Below, piece after piece: positions 17,429-25,316 of a stretch of 64,000 bases of DNA. Numbering within the stretch: the first letter of the stretch is position 1; each line of letters opens with the position of its first letter. The notes beneath the pieces are model-generated. The model saw only the letters and a list, made by a program, of their open reading frames with translations. It ran no database searches and had not been told where the DNA came from. The translations under genes and the position numbers were made by a program. This DNA is from Myroides odoratus (GTDB taxonomy: Bacteria > Bacteroidota > Bacteroidia > Flavobacteriales > Flavobacteriaceae), in assembly GCF_001549985.1 (NCBI RefSeq), contig NZ_LROZ01000012.1:50584-114583 (forward strand), read 5' to 3'.

Positions 17429-17532
17429 AAATAAAGAGCGTCAAATGTTTGAAAAGGCTGTAAAAATAAAAGGTGTTTGAGCGTAGCGAGTTCTTTTATT
17501 TTCAGACTTAAAAACAAATTTGACCTTTATTT
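17429..17532. repeat. nested inverted repeat, possible structured RNA
   Basis: The outer arms AAATAAAG-agc-GTCAAAT and ATTTGAC-CTTTATTT pair over 15 bp with one 3-nt bulge. Inside, AAAATAAAAG pairs with CTTTTATTTT around a loop containing GAGCGTAGCGAG. No coding frame spans it. Confidence 0.5.
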
Positions 17533-17579
17533 GGGTTAGTTGAGGGGGTTTTTGTTTCTTTTTTACCCTTTAAAAAAGA

Positions 17580-17940
17580 AAGGGGGGACTTTGTGAGGTT
17601 TGTTTTTTTTGTGGCGATGAGGCGGTGAGGCGGTGAGGTGGTGAGGTTTGCTCATCGTCTCACCTTCTCATAATCCACACCCAGTATGTCACCCCGACGG
17701 AGGAGGGGTCGCATCTCGCGCTGATACCATGCTGTGGAATGGCCATTTGATACAATAAACGTTGGTTGACGGATTGGTAAAGTGTTCAATTAAAGAAGGA
17801 ACTCTATTTTAACTAGAACATTTACTTCTTTCCCTTTTCCAATTTCCCCTCTCCATTTTGTTCTTTGTAGAGGCGGTGAGAAGGTGAGGTTTGCTCATCG
17901 CCTCATCGTCTCACCTTCTCATAATCCACGCCCAGTAAGC
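17580..17940. repeat. dispersed intergenic repeat, copy 4
   Basis: GGTGAG words, then AATCCACACCCAGTA, the hairpin ACCCC...GGGGT (17691-17709), then the 150-bp body (GGTTGACGGATTGGTAAAG, GAACTCTATTTTAACTAGAA) and inverted CTCACC words. Close to the copies at 9.7-10.1 kb. Confidence 0.75.
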
Positions 17941-17962
17941 GTTAGCTTCTTGAATAGAGAGG

Positions 17963-18508
17963 CTAGTATTGTAATCCTTGCACCAGTAAAGTCAAGGCGC
18001 GTTGTGCTTGTTGCTTATTTTTAGTAGCTGTAAATGCAGTAATTGCACCGCCCATCATCATCAATACGAGGATTAAATCTTCCTCTATCGTAAAGTCAGG
18101 ACGCAATTGATTCGCAGCTTTAGCTTGTACCACCGAATTGCTGAAAATGGAAAATAAGAATTGAGAAGCTTCCTGGTTTTGTTCTTCTTTCATGTGTGGA
18201 AGTAACAGACTGTAATCTATTTGTAATTCTACGACCGCATGGAGTAGTTTAAAAAAAGCTTGGTCCTCATTTTTAAGCTGTTCGGCATAGCTCGCCAGTT
18301 GATTTAAATTATGTTGGAATACCGCAGCTATGAGGGCTTGTTTATCAGGGAAATTGCGATAACAGGTCATTCTTGATACTTTGGCAGCCTTGGCAATATC
18401 CGTTAAAGATACCTCAGGCCCCTGTGTTTTAAACAATTTTAATGCAGTTAGGATTAATATTTGTTTATTCTGCTGGGCATCTTTTCTTGTTGTGGGCTGT
18501 TCCTTCAT
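17963..18508 (-). CDS. TetR/AcrR-family regulator
   Basis: 181 residues. The N-terminal helix-turn-helix lies at about 15-60: ILILTALKLFKTQGPEVSLT, then DIAKAAKVSRMTCYRNFPDKQALI, the classic TetR pattern. The C-terminal ligand-binding helices are not assignable. It is divergent from the KstD-like flavoprotein 297 bp away. A perfect inverted repeat TGTTAC-N5-GTAACA lies 48 bp upstream of its start and is the likely operator. It probably represses itself and the flavoprotein gene. Confidence 0.88.
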   Translation of the reverse strand: MKEQPTTRKDAQQNKQILILTALKLFKTQGPEVSLTDIAKAAKVSRMTCYRNFPDKQALIAAVFQHNLNQLASYAEQLKNEDQAFFKLLHAVVELQIDYSLLLPHMKEEQNQEASQFLFSIFSNSVVQAKAANQLRPDFTIEEDLILVLMMMGGAITAFTATKNKQQAQRALTLLVQGLQY

Positions 18509-18555
18509 TTTCTAGTTTTGATTCGTTTTCATCTTTCAAAGATAAATGTTTAAAG

Positions 18556-18572
18556 TGTTACAATGTGTAACA
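18556..18572. promoter_or_regulatory. candidate TetR operator
   Basis: The inverted repeat TGTTAC-AATGT-GTAACA is in the divergent region between the TetR gene and the KstD-like gene. A TATCTTAG box (18588-18595) for the plus-strand gene follows closely. Confidence 0.55.
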
Positions 18573-18805
18573 TTTAAATAAAATGTTGTATCTTAGGGTT
18601 TTAGTTGATGGTTTAATCAGGGAGCGTGTTCATATACAACACATCTAAAACAGTAACTCGTCTTTGTGCGCTATGCATGACCTATTTTGAGTGATCATCT
18701 TCTCTCCATCAACTAGTTCAGGTTAATACATAGGTCAACCATAGTAAGCCGTGCTGTTTTTTTTGTAGATAGAAAAAGATTACCCTAATATTTAACTGTA
18801 AACAA

Positions 18806-20518
18806 ATGAAAAATAAAAAAGTAAAAACAGGTGCAGTCCTAGAGCCTCAAACGGTAGACTTACTCGTTGTAGGATCTGGAACAGGTTTGGCAGCTGCTTT
18901 GGCAGCGTATGAAAATGAATTATCAACCCTTGTTATTGAAAAAACGCCTTATGTAGGAGGATCAACTGCGCTATCTGGTGGGGCATTTTGGATTCCAGGT
19001 AATCAAGTGCTGAAGAAGGATGGATCAAAGGATGATGTCCAAGATGGTCGACAATATTTAGAAGCGCTTATTAAAGGATATCCTCAAGAGCGATGGAAGG
19101 CTTTTCTAGATAAAGGAAATGCCGCGATAGCCATGCTTTATCGACAAACTGCTTTGCATTTTTTCTGGGCGAAGGGCTATTCCGATTATCATCCGGAAAC
19201 ACCTGGAGGATCAGCTACTGGGCGTACTTGTGAGTCCAAACCGTTTAATTTAAATCGCCTAGGTAAAGAAAAGGAACGCTTTCGCTTGGGCAAAATGGAA
19301 GCTCCTCTGCCTATGCCTGTAACAGGATATGATTATAAATGGATCAACTTGATGCTGAAAAAACCATTGAAAGCCTTTCCTATTATTCTGAAACGATTAA
19401 CACAAGGGGTTGGAGGATTGCTTTTAGGGAAGAAATATGTGGCTGGTGGTCAAGCTATTGCTGCGGGGATGTTTGATGGGGTGCTTCGAGCGGGAATTCC
19501 CGTATATACAAATACAGCCCTTAAAGCCATTCAGGTAGACAAGGGGAGAGTGACAGGTGTTACGGTCATGCAGCAAGGAAAAGAAGTAGCGATTAAAACA
19601 CGCTATGGAGTTGTTTTGGCCGCTGGTGGATTTGACCATAATATGTTGATGCGTCACCAGTATCAATCACCTACTTTGGTAAATGACTTGAGTTTTGGTG
19701 CAGAAGGAAATACAGGGGATGCGATTGTCTTAGGAAAAGAGATGGGAGTCTCATTGGCTAATATGAAAGAGTCTTGGTGGTTTCCAGCAGTTGCTCCAGT
19801 AACAGCCAAAGAAGGTCCTCAAGTACTTTTAGCAGAACGATCACTTCCTGGTAGTTTTATGATTAATGCTGCAGGAGAGCGATTTATCAATGAGTCTGTT
19901 GACTATATGACTTTCGGACAAACCGTACTACAACTGGAACAAGAACAGCACCCAGTTGGTGAAATGTGGTTGATTTTTGATCAAAAGTATCGCAACCAAT
20001 ATCTATTGGCAGGTTCTGTTTTTCCAATGATGCCTATTCCAAAGACGTGGTACGAACAAAAAATTGCTTTTTCAGCTTCTAATGCCGAGGAATTAGCAAA
20101 AAAAATACAGGTTCCTCTAGGTGCATTTGACCAAACTTTTCAACGATTTAATAAGTTAGCTAAAAAGGGTGTTGATACAGATTTTAAACGAGGTGAAAGT
20201 AAGTATGACCAATATTATGGGGATCCAACGGTAAAACCCAATCCTTGTTTGCGTCCACTTAAAGGAAAACTATATGCAATAAAAATCGTCTTGTCGGATT
20301 TGGGGACATGTGGTGGTTTAATGACGAATGAAAATGCAGAGGTGCTTTTAGAGAATCAGGAGAAAATAAAAGGACTTTATGCTATTGGAAATACGGCAGC
20401 GAATGTTTTTGGACCGGTATATCCTGGTGCTGGAGCAACAATTGGACAGGGATTGGTTTTCGGTTATATTGCTGCTAAACACGCTGCAAGCCAAAAGAAA
20501 ATAGACAAACTGTCATAA
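18806..20518 (+). CDS. FAD-dependent oxidoreductase, 3-ketosteroid delta1-dehydrogenase-like
   Basis: 570 residues of the FAD_binding_2 family. The dinucleotide motif is VVGSGTGLAAALAAYENELS (about 21-40), followed by GGSTALSGGAFWIPGN. YSDYHPETPGGSATGR corresponds to the YPDY-containing region of KstD enzymes. The C-terminus (VLSDLGTCGGLMTNENAEVL, then AIGNTAANVFGPVYPGAGATI) is very like KstD, including the Tyr/Gly region of the active site. KstD introduces a C1-C2 double bond into 3-ketosteroids. The real substrate may be another cyclic ketone, since no other steroid genes are nearby. Likely repressed by the divergent TetR protein. Confidence 0.82.
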   Translation: MKNKKVKTGAVLEPQTVDLLVVGSGTGLAAALAAYENELSTLVIEKTPYVGGSTALSGGAFWIPGNQVLKKDGSKDDVQDGRQYLEALIKGYPQERWKAFLDKGNAAIAMLYRQTALHFFWAKGYSDYHPETPGGSATGRTCESKPFNLNRLGKEKERFRLGKMEAPLPMPVTGYDYKWINLMLKKPLKAFPIILKRLTQGVGGLLLGKKYVAGGQAIAAGMFDGVLRAGIPVYTNTALKAIQVDKGRVTGVTVMQQGKEVAIKTRYGVVLAAGGFDHNMLMRHQYQSPTLVNDLSFGAEGNTGDAIVLGKEMGVSLANMKESWWFPAVAPVTAKEGPQVLLAERSLPGSFMINAAGERFINESVDYMTFGQTVLQLEQEQHPVGEMWLIFDQKYRNQYLLAGSVFPMMPIPKTWYEQKIAFSASNAEELAKKIQVPLGAFDQTFQRFNKLAKKGVDTDFKRGESKYDQYYGDPTVKPNPCLRPLKGKLYAIKIVLSDLGTCGGLMTNENAEVLLENQEKIKGLYAIGNTAANVFGPVYPGAGATIGQGLVFGYIAAKHAASQKKIDKLS

Positions 20519-20833
20519 GAACTCTCGTTCGTATTACTTAGATGTAGACAATCTCACAGTATACATACGTGTTTTTATATTACATGTAGCGGGGATATTA
20601 TCTGTATAATATCTCCGTTTTATTTCTTTTTTTGGGTATTTCTATTCATCTCAATATGATGTACAAGGAGAAGTGAAGAAAGGGGGTATGATATTTTAGT
20701 TCAACGGTTAGCCTTTTTTAAAGAAAAAAGAGTAGATATAGTAAGGGCTTGGTGTTGTTTTACTGGAATTAAAAAGGGGGAACTCATAGGAAAACCATGG
20801 AAATAGTCTAATTTTGCACCAAAGATTAAGATA
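20519..20833. other. intergenic region with terminator and shared element
   Basis: It contains the KstD-like gene's terminator (20591-20633), then ACAAGGAGAAGTGAAGAA near 20652, a combination also present at 8076-8190. A TAATTTTG -7 box at 20809-20816 lies 17 bp before the rlmF start. No gene. Confidence 0.5.
20591..20633 (+). terminator. terminator after the KstD-like gene
   Basis: The stem GGGGATATTAT / ATAATATCTCC has a 4-nt loop and is followed by a T-rich tract ending TTTTTTT. Its arm resembles the orphan hairpin at 8076. Confidence 0.75.
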
Positions 20834-21742
20834 ATGAAAGACGCTAAAAAAGTACAAAAGAAGTTACATGAACGCAATAAACACCAAAAGGGATATGATT
20901 TTGATCAATTGAGATTGGTGGTTCCTGAATTAGAAGCTTTTATTATCAAAAATCCATCGGGAAGGGATACGATTGATTTTGCTCTTCCTGAAGCTGTTGT
21001 ATTGCTTAACAAAGCAATCTTGATGCAAGATTATAAAATAACGTTTTGGGAAATGCCTAAAACGAATCTTTGTCCACCAATTCCTGGACGTGCAGATTAT
21101 TTACACTATATCGCTGATTTGATGGGCGAAGACAACGGAGGTAAGATTCCTACTGGTGGAGGAGTGAAGGTGTTGGATTTGGGTATTGGAGCTAATGTGA
21201 TTTATCCAATCATTGGTGTGGCAGAATACGGATGGGAGTTTGTTGGATCTGAGGTCGATGTAGTATCGATTCAAACGGCAAGTCACATTGTGAATAACAA
21301 CCCTCATTTGAAAAATAAAGTAACAATTCGCCAGCAAAAGAGCAAGCGAAATATCTTGAAAAATATCATTGGAGAAAAAGAATACTTCGATGTAGTCATT
21401 TGCAATCCTCCTTTCTTTTCATCTAGAGCAGAGGTATTGGCTAAAACAACCCAAAAGCTTCGAAATTTAGGCAAAGAGGTTATTGGAAAGCCTGTACAGA
21501 ATTTTAGTGGTCAGAATAATGAATTGTGGTGTGAAGGTGGAGAAAAAGCATTTATTACGAACTATATTTACGAGAGTAAACACTTTAAAAGACAAGCGGT
21601 TTGGTTTACGACGCTCGTTTCAAATAAAGATAACCTAAAACCATTGCAGGCGTTGCTAAAACGATCTGAGGTAGCTGAAGTCCGTGTCATTCACATGGAA
21701 CAAGGCAATAAAGTGAGCCGTATCTTGGCTTGGAAATATTAG
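20834..21742 (+). CDS. rlmF: 23S rRNA (adenine-1618-N6)-methyltransferase
   Basis: 302 residues; methylates A1618 of 23S rRNA using S-adenosylmethionine (family knowledge). It begins KKLHERNKHQKGYDFDQL, the typical RlmF opening. The SAM-binding motif is VLDLGIGANVIYPIIGVAEY (about 111-130), the catalytic N6-adenine motif is CNPPFF, and the family segment NFSGQNNELWCEGGE is present. The full expected length is present. Single gene with its own -7 box; the dispersed repeat lies directly after it. Confidence 0.95.
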   Translation: MKDAKKVQKKLHERNKHQKGYDFDQLRLVVPELEAFIIKNPSGRDTIDFALPEAVVLLNKAILMQDYKITFWEMPKTNLCPPIPGRADYLHYIADLMGEDNGGKIPTGGGVKVLDLGIGANVIYPIIGVAEYGWEFVGSEVDVVSIQTASHIVNNNPHLKNKVTIRQQKSKRNILKNIIGEKEYFDVVICNPPFFSSRAEVLAKTTQKLRNLGKEVIGKPVQNFSGQNNELWCEGGEKAFITNYIYESKHFKRQAVWFTTLVSNKDNLKPLQALLKRSEVAEVRVIHMEQGNKVSRILAWKY

Positions 21743-21744
21743 AG

Positions 21745-22138
21745 GTTTATGCTTTGTAGGGGGTGAGGCGGTGAGAGGATGAGGCGGTAAGAGTTGTGCT
21801 TTTTGAAGTTGTAAGATTTATCGATTAAAGAAGGAACTCTGTTTTAATTAGAACATTTATTCCTCTTCTTTGTGAGGCGGTGAGAGGATGAGAGGGTGAG
21901 GTTTGCTCACGCCTAACTTCTCATCGTCTTATAATCTACACCCAGTAATCACCCTGAGGCAACGAAGGGTCGCATCTAGCGCTCACACCTAATACTGAAC
22001 GGAATAACTAGCGTTGAGTACGGATACATCCCCTCTTTCGTCGGGTTGACATAGGAGAGGGTGAGATGGTGAATTTGTTCTTTATGAAGTTTGCTCACCG
22101 CCTCATCCTCTCACCGCCTCACCACCCATAACCCTAAC
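21745..22138. repeat. dispersed intergenic repeat, copy 5 (covariant hairpin)
   Basis: GTGAGG words, GATTAAAGAAGGAACTCTG, a second run of words, AATCTACACCCAGTAATC, then a hairpin ACCCT-N10-AGGGT (21951-21970) instead of the ACCCC/GGGGT of other copies, so both arms changed together. Inverted CCTCATCCTCTCACC words close the unit just before the LysR stop codon. Confidence 0.7.
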
Positions 22139-23041
22139 TCATACGCTCCATTTCTCTTTAAGCAGTTCTTCCAATTGATTGATTTCTGCTGCATACATGG
22201 TTTTCTTTCTCGTGCCGAAGTACAAGGTGTTTTCTAACGGTTGGATTCCTTCCCATACTAGTTTAATCTTACCTGATTGAAGGCTATCCTGACAAAGGAA
22301 ATCGGGTACAATAGCAAATCCTACACCATCACTTAGACAGCGAATAATAGAGCTCATATTGGGAACGATGTAATTCGGACTAAAATCAGGGTGTTGTTTA
22401 AAATGGGCCAACCAGAAATTCTTTAAGTGCTCCATATCTGCTGCGGTACTGTACCACAGCTGTTGTTTAAGCAATTCTCTTACTGCTGTGATTTGTTGAT
22501 CTGCTAAACGTTGTTCGATTTCTTTCGTATCGGTTTGGTTACCCGCAATAAGTACCAATCGTTCTTTAGAGAAAGCGGTGTATTCCAGGTTTTGTTGATT
22601 TCCTTTTTGTGGGGTAATAATTAAGTCTAATAATCCGTGATCTAGATCCTGTTGCATTTGCGGATACTCGCCAAACTTAATGATTAGATTAAAGGGAAGA
22701 GTAGCGATATGTTCTTCTAATGTATATTGAAAGGTTTCAAAACACATGCCCACGCTAATTGTCGTGCGATCTGTTTGGGCGCGTTTGTGAAAATGTTGCT
22801 CTGCAACTTCTAGTTTATTGAGCGATTCTAATACAAAGTTATACAGTATTTTTCCTTTTTCTGTAGGAACCATTTTTCTAGCAGAACGATCAAAAAGTTT
22901 ATATCCCGTATAAGCCTCTAAGGAGTTTAGATGTAAACTTACCCCTGGTTGAGAGATAAACAATTCTTGAGCAGCAGCAGATAGTGTGCCTGTTTCGTAA
23001 ATCGCTTTAAAGGTTCTGATCCATTCTAGATTCCAACGCAT
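22139..23041 (-). CDS. LysR-family transcription regulator
   Basis: 300 residues. The N-terminal winged helix is clear: FKAIYETGTLSAAAQELFIS followed by QPGVSLHLNSLEAYTGYKLF. The C-terminal effector domain has the usual two-lobe pattern (ISVGMCFETFQYTLEEHIAT near 95-115). It is divergent from the mdaB operon, with 285 bp between, the normal layout for a LysR protein that controls its neighbour. TATAAT-rich half repeats lie just upstream of its start. Confidence 0.9.
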   Translation of the reverse strand: MRWNLEWIRTFKAIYETGTLSAAAQELFISQPGVSLHLNSLEAYTGYKLFDRSARKMVPTEKGKILYNFVLESLNKLEVAEQHFHKRAQTDRTTISVGMCFETFQYTLEEHIATLPFNLIIKFGEYPQMQQDLDHGLLDLIITPQKGNQQNLEYTAFSKERLVLIAGNQTDTKEIEQRLADQQITAVRELLKQQLWYSTAADMEHLKNFWLAHFKQHPDFSPNYIVPNMSSIIRCLSDGVGFAIVPDFLCQDSLQSGKIKLVWEGIQPLENTLYFGTRKKTMYAAEINQLEELLKEKWSV

Positions 23042-23326
23042 AATGTATAATATTTATAATACAAAAGTAAGATTTAATTCATTACAATAGTATGTTGAGG
23101 CTATTGTAAATGGATGATTGTGCCGCAAATGAAGGAAGCCATACCATTGAGAGATTGTGTACTAAAAAAAGTGAAAATGCCCTATTTTATAGGGATAAAG
23201 GTGTGTTAGGTAGCATGGGATAAGTTTTTAACTATTATAATTCTAATAGTTTATTATAAGATAAGTTATTTTTCTAATATATATTAATGATAGAACTTTG
23301 TCTTATCAATAATTAAAATAATACCT

Positions 23327-23932
23327 ATGAAAAAGATATTCATTATTAATGGTGGGCAGACGTTTGCACATTCGGGAGGTTTATTCAATAATACAGTAAC
23401 CAATTGGACAGCAGATACGCTTGGTGAATTAGGTCATGAAGTACGCATCACCAACATAAATAATCTTTATACGCCAGCAGAAGAAGCTGAAAATTACAAA
23501 TGGGCAGATGTGATCATTTACCATACACCTATTTGGTGGTTTCAAGTGCCGAATGGACTAAAAAAATACATTGATGAAGTATTTACGGCAGGACATAACA
23601 ACGGTATTTACGCCAATGATGGAAGAAGTAGTAAGAATCCGGACATCAACTATGGTACAGGTGGATTAATGCAGGGAAAACACTATATGGTGACGAGTTC
23701 ATGGAATGCTCCTCAAGCGGCCTTTACACTAGAAGGAGAGTTTTTTGATGAGCATTCGGAAGACGAGGGTGTTTTGTTTGGTTTCCACAAAATGAATCAA
23801 TTTATTGGTTTAACCAAGCTAGAAGGATTTCACTTTCACGATTTAGAGAAAAATTGCACAGCAGCGAGATTACAAGCTTACCATCAAGACTATGTCGCAC
23901 ACCTAAAAAAACAATTCACTAACTTTATATGA
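23327..23932 (+). CDS. mdaB: NADPH quinone reductase, MdaB-like flavoprotein
   Basis: 201 residues with a flavodoxin-like fold. FIINGGQTFAHSGGLFNNTV begins the FMN/FAD site, followed by WADVIIYHTPIWWFQVPNGL and KKYIDEVFTAGHNNGIYAND, all close to E. coli MdaB. MdaB reduces quinones by two electrons and protects against oxidative stress. It is the first gene of a three-gene operon; the next gene overlaps by 4 bp (ATGA). Probably controlled by the divergent LysR regulator. Confidence 0.9.
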   Translation: MKKIFIINGGQTFAHSGGLFNNTVTNWTADTLGELGHEVRITNINNLYTPAEEAENYKWADVIIYHTPIWWFQVPNGLKKYIDEVFTAGHNNGIYANDGRSSKNPDINYGTGGLMQGKHYMVTSSWNAPQAAFTLEGEFFDEHSEDEGVLFGFHKMNQFIGLTKLEGFHFHDLEKNCTAARLQAYHQDYVAHLKKQFTNFI

Positions 23933-24225
23933 GTATCATGAACATTAGTATAACTGCTATTATTAAGGCCAAACCTGAATATCGAGTGGAAGTTTTGGCT
24001 GTATTGCTTCATATGGTTGAACAAAGTCGCAAAGAAGCTGCTTGTTTGCAATATGATTTACATCAAGACCAATCCGATGCGTGTACGTTTGTTTTTTATG
24101 AGATTTGGCGTGATCAACAAGGATTAGATCAACACAATCAACAACCTTACCTACAAGAATTTGGTGCCTTAATAGGAACGCAATTACAAGAACAACCACA
24201 ATTATTTATCACAAAAAAAATATAA
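23929..24225 (+). CDS. antibiotic-biosynthesis-monooxygenase-type protein (YgiN-like)
   Basis: 98 residues of the ABM ferredoxin-like fold, with ITAIIKAKPEYRVEVLAVLL, then CLQYDLHQDQSDACTFVFYE and IWRDQQGLDQH. In E. coli the quinol monooxygenase YgiN is encoded next to mdaB; the same pairing here supports a YgiN-like role in quinone redox cycling. Its ATG overlaps the mdaB stop (ATGA), so the genes are translationally coupled; a second Met follows at codon 4. Confidence 0.87.
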   Translation: MSIMNISITAIIKAKPEYRVEVLAVLLHMVEQSRKEAACLQYDLHQDQSDACTFVFYEIWRDQQGLDQHNQQPYLQEFGALIGTQLQEQPQLFITKKI

Positions 24226-24229
24226 TACA

Positions 24230-25213
24230 ATGGAATACAGAAAATTAGGAAATACAGATTTAGAATTATCCGCAATCACGTATGGTGCATTTGCTATTGG
24301 AGGAACGATGTGGGGAGGTAATGAACAAAAAGATTCTATAGCATCAGTGAAAGCATCCATTGATCATGGTGTAACGACATTAGATACAGCACCTTTCTAT
24401 GGATTTGGGTTGAGTGAGGAAATGATTGGTCAAGCCATCCAAGGGTATGACCGAAGTAAAATTCAATTGCTTAGTAAATTTGGTTTAGTATGGGACGGAA
24501 GCAATAACGGCAAAGGAGAATTTTTCTTTAATGCTGAAGAAGGAGGGAAGCAAATTCCAGTATATAAATATGCTTCTAAAGCCAATGTAATCAAAGAGGT
24601 GGAAGAGAGTTTAAAACGCCTGCAAACAGATTATATCGACTTGTTGCAAATTCATTGGCCAGATCAAACGACGCCTATTGCAGAAACCATGGAAGCATTG
24701 GAACTGCTACTTCAACAAGGAAAAATACGCGCTGCAGGGGTGAGTAATTATAGTGTAGATCAAGTAAAAGAAGCTCGTCAAACGTTGAATATTGCGAGTA
24801 ATCAAGTGGGATATAGCATGTTAAATAGAGGTATAGAACAAGATTTAGTTCCTTATGCCTTGGATCACAACTTAGGTCTTATTGTTTATAGTCCGATGGA
24901 AAGAGGATTATTAACAGGGAAGTACTTTAACGAGGGAAAGCTAAAAGACAATGACCACAGAAAGGGGTATTTTCAACAATTTGATTTAGCGAAAGTAGAA
25001 GCGTTTTTACAAGCGATTACGCCATTGGCCCAGGATAAAGGAGCAACACTTTCTCAGTTGGTATTGCGTTGGACCAGTTTGCAACCCGCTATTTCAGTGG
25101 TATTAGCAGGTTCCCGTAATGCAGAACAGGCCATTGCCAATGCTCAAGCGATGAGTATTCACTTGACAGAAGCCGATTTACAATTCATTCATGCGGAATT
25201 AGCTAAAATCTAA
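24230..25213 (+). CDS. aldo/keto reductase
   Basis: 327 residues. The AKR landmarks are GVTTLDTAPFYGFGLSEEMI (catalytic Asp and Tyr), LLSKFG (Lys), and DYIDLLQIHWPD (His). The C-terminal NADPH-binding portion includes VVLAGSRNAEQAIANAQA. These cytosolic enzymes reduce aldehydes and ketones. It starts 4 bp after the YgiN-like gene, so mdaB, the ABM gene and this gene form one operon that looks aimed at quinones and reactive carbonyls. Ends in a strong symmetrical terminator. Confidence 0.92.
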   Translation: MEYRKLGNTDLELSAITYGAFAIGGTMWGGNEQKDSIASVKASIDHGVTTLDTAPFYGFGLSEEMIGQAIQGYDRSKIQLLSKFGLVWDGSNNGKGEFFFNAEEGGKQIPVYKYASKANVIKEVEESLKRLQTDYIDLLQIHWPDQTTPIAETMEALELLLQQGKIRAAGVSNYSVDQVKEARQTLNIASNQVGYSMLNRGIEQDLVPYALDHNLGLIVYSPMERGLLTGKYFNEGKLKDNDHRKGYFQQFDLAKVEAFLQAITPLAQDKGATLSQLVLRWTSLQPAISVVLAGSRNAEQAIANAQAMSIHLTEADLQFIHAELAKI

Positions 25214-25235
25214 TCGCAGGAAAGGATTGGTATAT

Positions 25236-25277
25236 CAAACAAAAAAGCGCGAACCACAGTTCGCGCTTTTTTGTTTG
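25236..25277. terminator. bidirectional terminator
   Basis: A perfect 19-bp stem (arm CAAACAAAAAAGCGCGAAC) with a 4-nt loop. A-tract and T-tract flank the GC core on both strands, so it serves the aldo/keto reductase and the convergent UvrA-like gene. Confidence 0.92.
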
Positions 25278-25316
25278 CTTTATAGTGTATCCGCAATACA
25301 CAAAATTGCGTGCTCC

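Larger units (their letters stand above)
16445..17962. other. 1.5-kb non-coding region: AT-rich DNA, repeats and nested hairpin
   Basis: No gene is supported. 16445-17040 is extremely AT-rich; an 83-codon frame at 16516-16767 has only composition-driven residues and is rejected. Near the left end AACTGTGA (16464-16471) and its inverted copy TCACAGTT (16499-16506) flank the KGG promoter region. 17065-17190 is a GGTGAG-type repeat block, 17429-17532 a nested inverted repeat, and 17580-17940 another copy of the dispersed repeat with its hairpin at 17691-17709. Confidence 0.55.
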
